Part shown: positions 63,390 through 64,000 of the stretch, piece after piece
Layout of the letters: each line of letters opens with the position of its first letter
Numbering within the stretch: the first letter of the stretch is position 1
NCBI RefSeq assembly: GCF_003327285.1
Contig: NZ_KZ848473.1
Span: forward strand, 496,001 to 560,000
From: Microbacterium sorbitolivorans
Lineage (GTDB): Bacteria > Actinomycetota > Actinomycetes > Actinomycetales > Microbacteriaceae
DNA: 64,000 nucleotides
Reading direction: 5' to 3'
The notes under the pieces: model-generated
What the model saw: only the letters and a program-made list of their open reading frames with translations
What the model was told of the DNA's origin: nothing
The model's database searches: none
Position numbers and translations under genes: made by a program

Positions 63390-64000
63390 TGACCCTGCGC
63401 GAACAGCCCGGGCCGTTCTTCGGCGACTTCGGCGGACGCTACATGCCAGAGTCGCTCATCGCGGCCCTCGACGAGGTCACGGCGGCCCACGCCGAGGCCA
63501 TGGCCGACCCCGCGTTTCGCGCGGAGCTCGCCGGCCTCCTGACCGAGTACGCGGGGCGTCCCTCGCCGCTCACCGAGGTGAAGCGTTTCGCCGAGCATGC
63601 CGGTGGCGCGCGCATCTTCCTGAAGCGCGAGGACCTCAACCACACCGGTAGCCACAAGATCAACAACGTTCTCGGTCAGGCGCTGCTTACGAAGCGCCTC
63701 GGCAAGACGCGCGTGATCGCCGAGACGGGCGCGGGCCAGCACGGTGTCGCGACCGCGACGGCCGCGGCGCTCTTCGGCCTCGAGTGCACGATCTACATGG
63801 GCGAGGTCGACACCGAGCGCCAGGCCCTGAACGTGGCCCGCATGCGCCTCCTCGGCGCCGAGGTGATTTCGGTAAAGGTCGGCTCGCGCACGCTGAAGGA
63901 CGCGATCAACGAGGCCTTCCGCGACTGGGTCGCGACGGTCGATCGCACCAACTACGTCTTCGGCACCGCCTCGGGCCCGCACCCGTTCCCGGCGCTCGTG
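63389..64000 (+). CDS. trpB: Tryptophan synthase beta subunit, cut by right window edge
   Basis: The first 204 codons are present: [20 protein letters not shown], the PLP-lysine motif [35 protein letters not shown] and [20 protein letters not shown] TrpB1-type enzyme that needs TrpA, which presumably follows outside the window. Confidence 0.97.
   Translation, partial: MTLREQPGPFFGDFGGRYMPESLIAALDEVTAAHAEAMADPAFRAELAGLLTEYAGRPSPLTEVKRFAEHAGGARIFLKREDLNHTGSHKINNVLGQALLTKRLGKTRVIAETGAGQHGVATATAAALFGLECTIYMGEVDTERQALNVARMRLLGAEVISVKVGSRTLKDAINEAFRDWVATVDRTNYVFGTASGPHPFPALV

Overview
The window is a chromosomal segment from a high-GC actinobacterium. The aro-efp-nusB-pyr cluster, a degenerate PriA, a guanylate kinase carrying a mycobacterial-IHF-like N-terminus, type 2 PyrF, and the rpe-his-trp order (hisE, hisG, hisF, hisI, Trp-associated membrane protein, small DUF6704-like protein, trpC, trpB) point to Microbacteriaceae; the genus cannot be fixed. 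The window falls into two very different parts.

Part A (1 to about 29,540) is an accessory island of lower and uneven GC whose left end lies outside the window. Its left half (1-15.1 kb) is a patchwork of short genes on both strands, several with their own sigma70-like promoter: a lone type IV pilin joined to a tail-fibre-like C-terminus, two diverged paralogues of a winged-helix/coiled-coil protein, a ribbon-helix-helix protein, a DUF3846 protein, several one-helix membrane proteins, zinc-ribbon miniproteins, an HNH nuclease, a broken mrr gene, and a decayed IS3-family element that truncates a neighbour. Its right half (15.3-29.0 kb) is a compact defence operon, all on the plus strand and mostly with overlapping start and stop codons: hsdM-hsdS-hsdR (type I restriction-modification), a YgjP-type metallopeptidase, an OLD-family nuclease plus UvrD-like helicase pair matching Gabija (GajA-GajB), then an Mpa/ARC-like AAA+ ATPase overlapping a DUF6414 protein. 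That last pair is the best candidate for an undescribed system. Three tiny coupled ORFs (20, 19 and about 64 codons) sit at junctions of this operon. A helix-turn-helix gene and a strong terminator mark the right edge.

Part B (about 29.6-64 kb) is core chromosome with uniform high-GC codon use: alpha/beta hydrolase, AI-2E-type permease, AlkA-like glycosylase, VOC protein, MFS exporter, a two-component system; then aroC-aroK-aroB-efp-nusB and the pyrimidine operon pyrR-pyrC-(membrane protein)-carA-carB-pyrF, running into gmk-rpoZ-metK-priA-fmt-rsmB. Two convergent proline-rich membrane-anchored proteins follow, then rpe-hisE-hisG-hisF-hisI-(Trp membrane protein)-(small membrane protein)-trpC-trpB, cut by the right edge. 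trpE is not at its usual place after hisI.

The core is also marked by the palindrome GGATCC: about 70 copies by hand count in about 34 kb, against about six in the 29.5 kb island, far above what base composition predicts. This HIP1-like signature separates native from acquired DNA.
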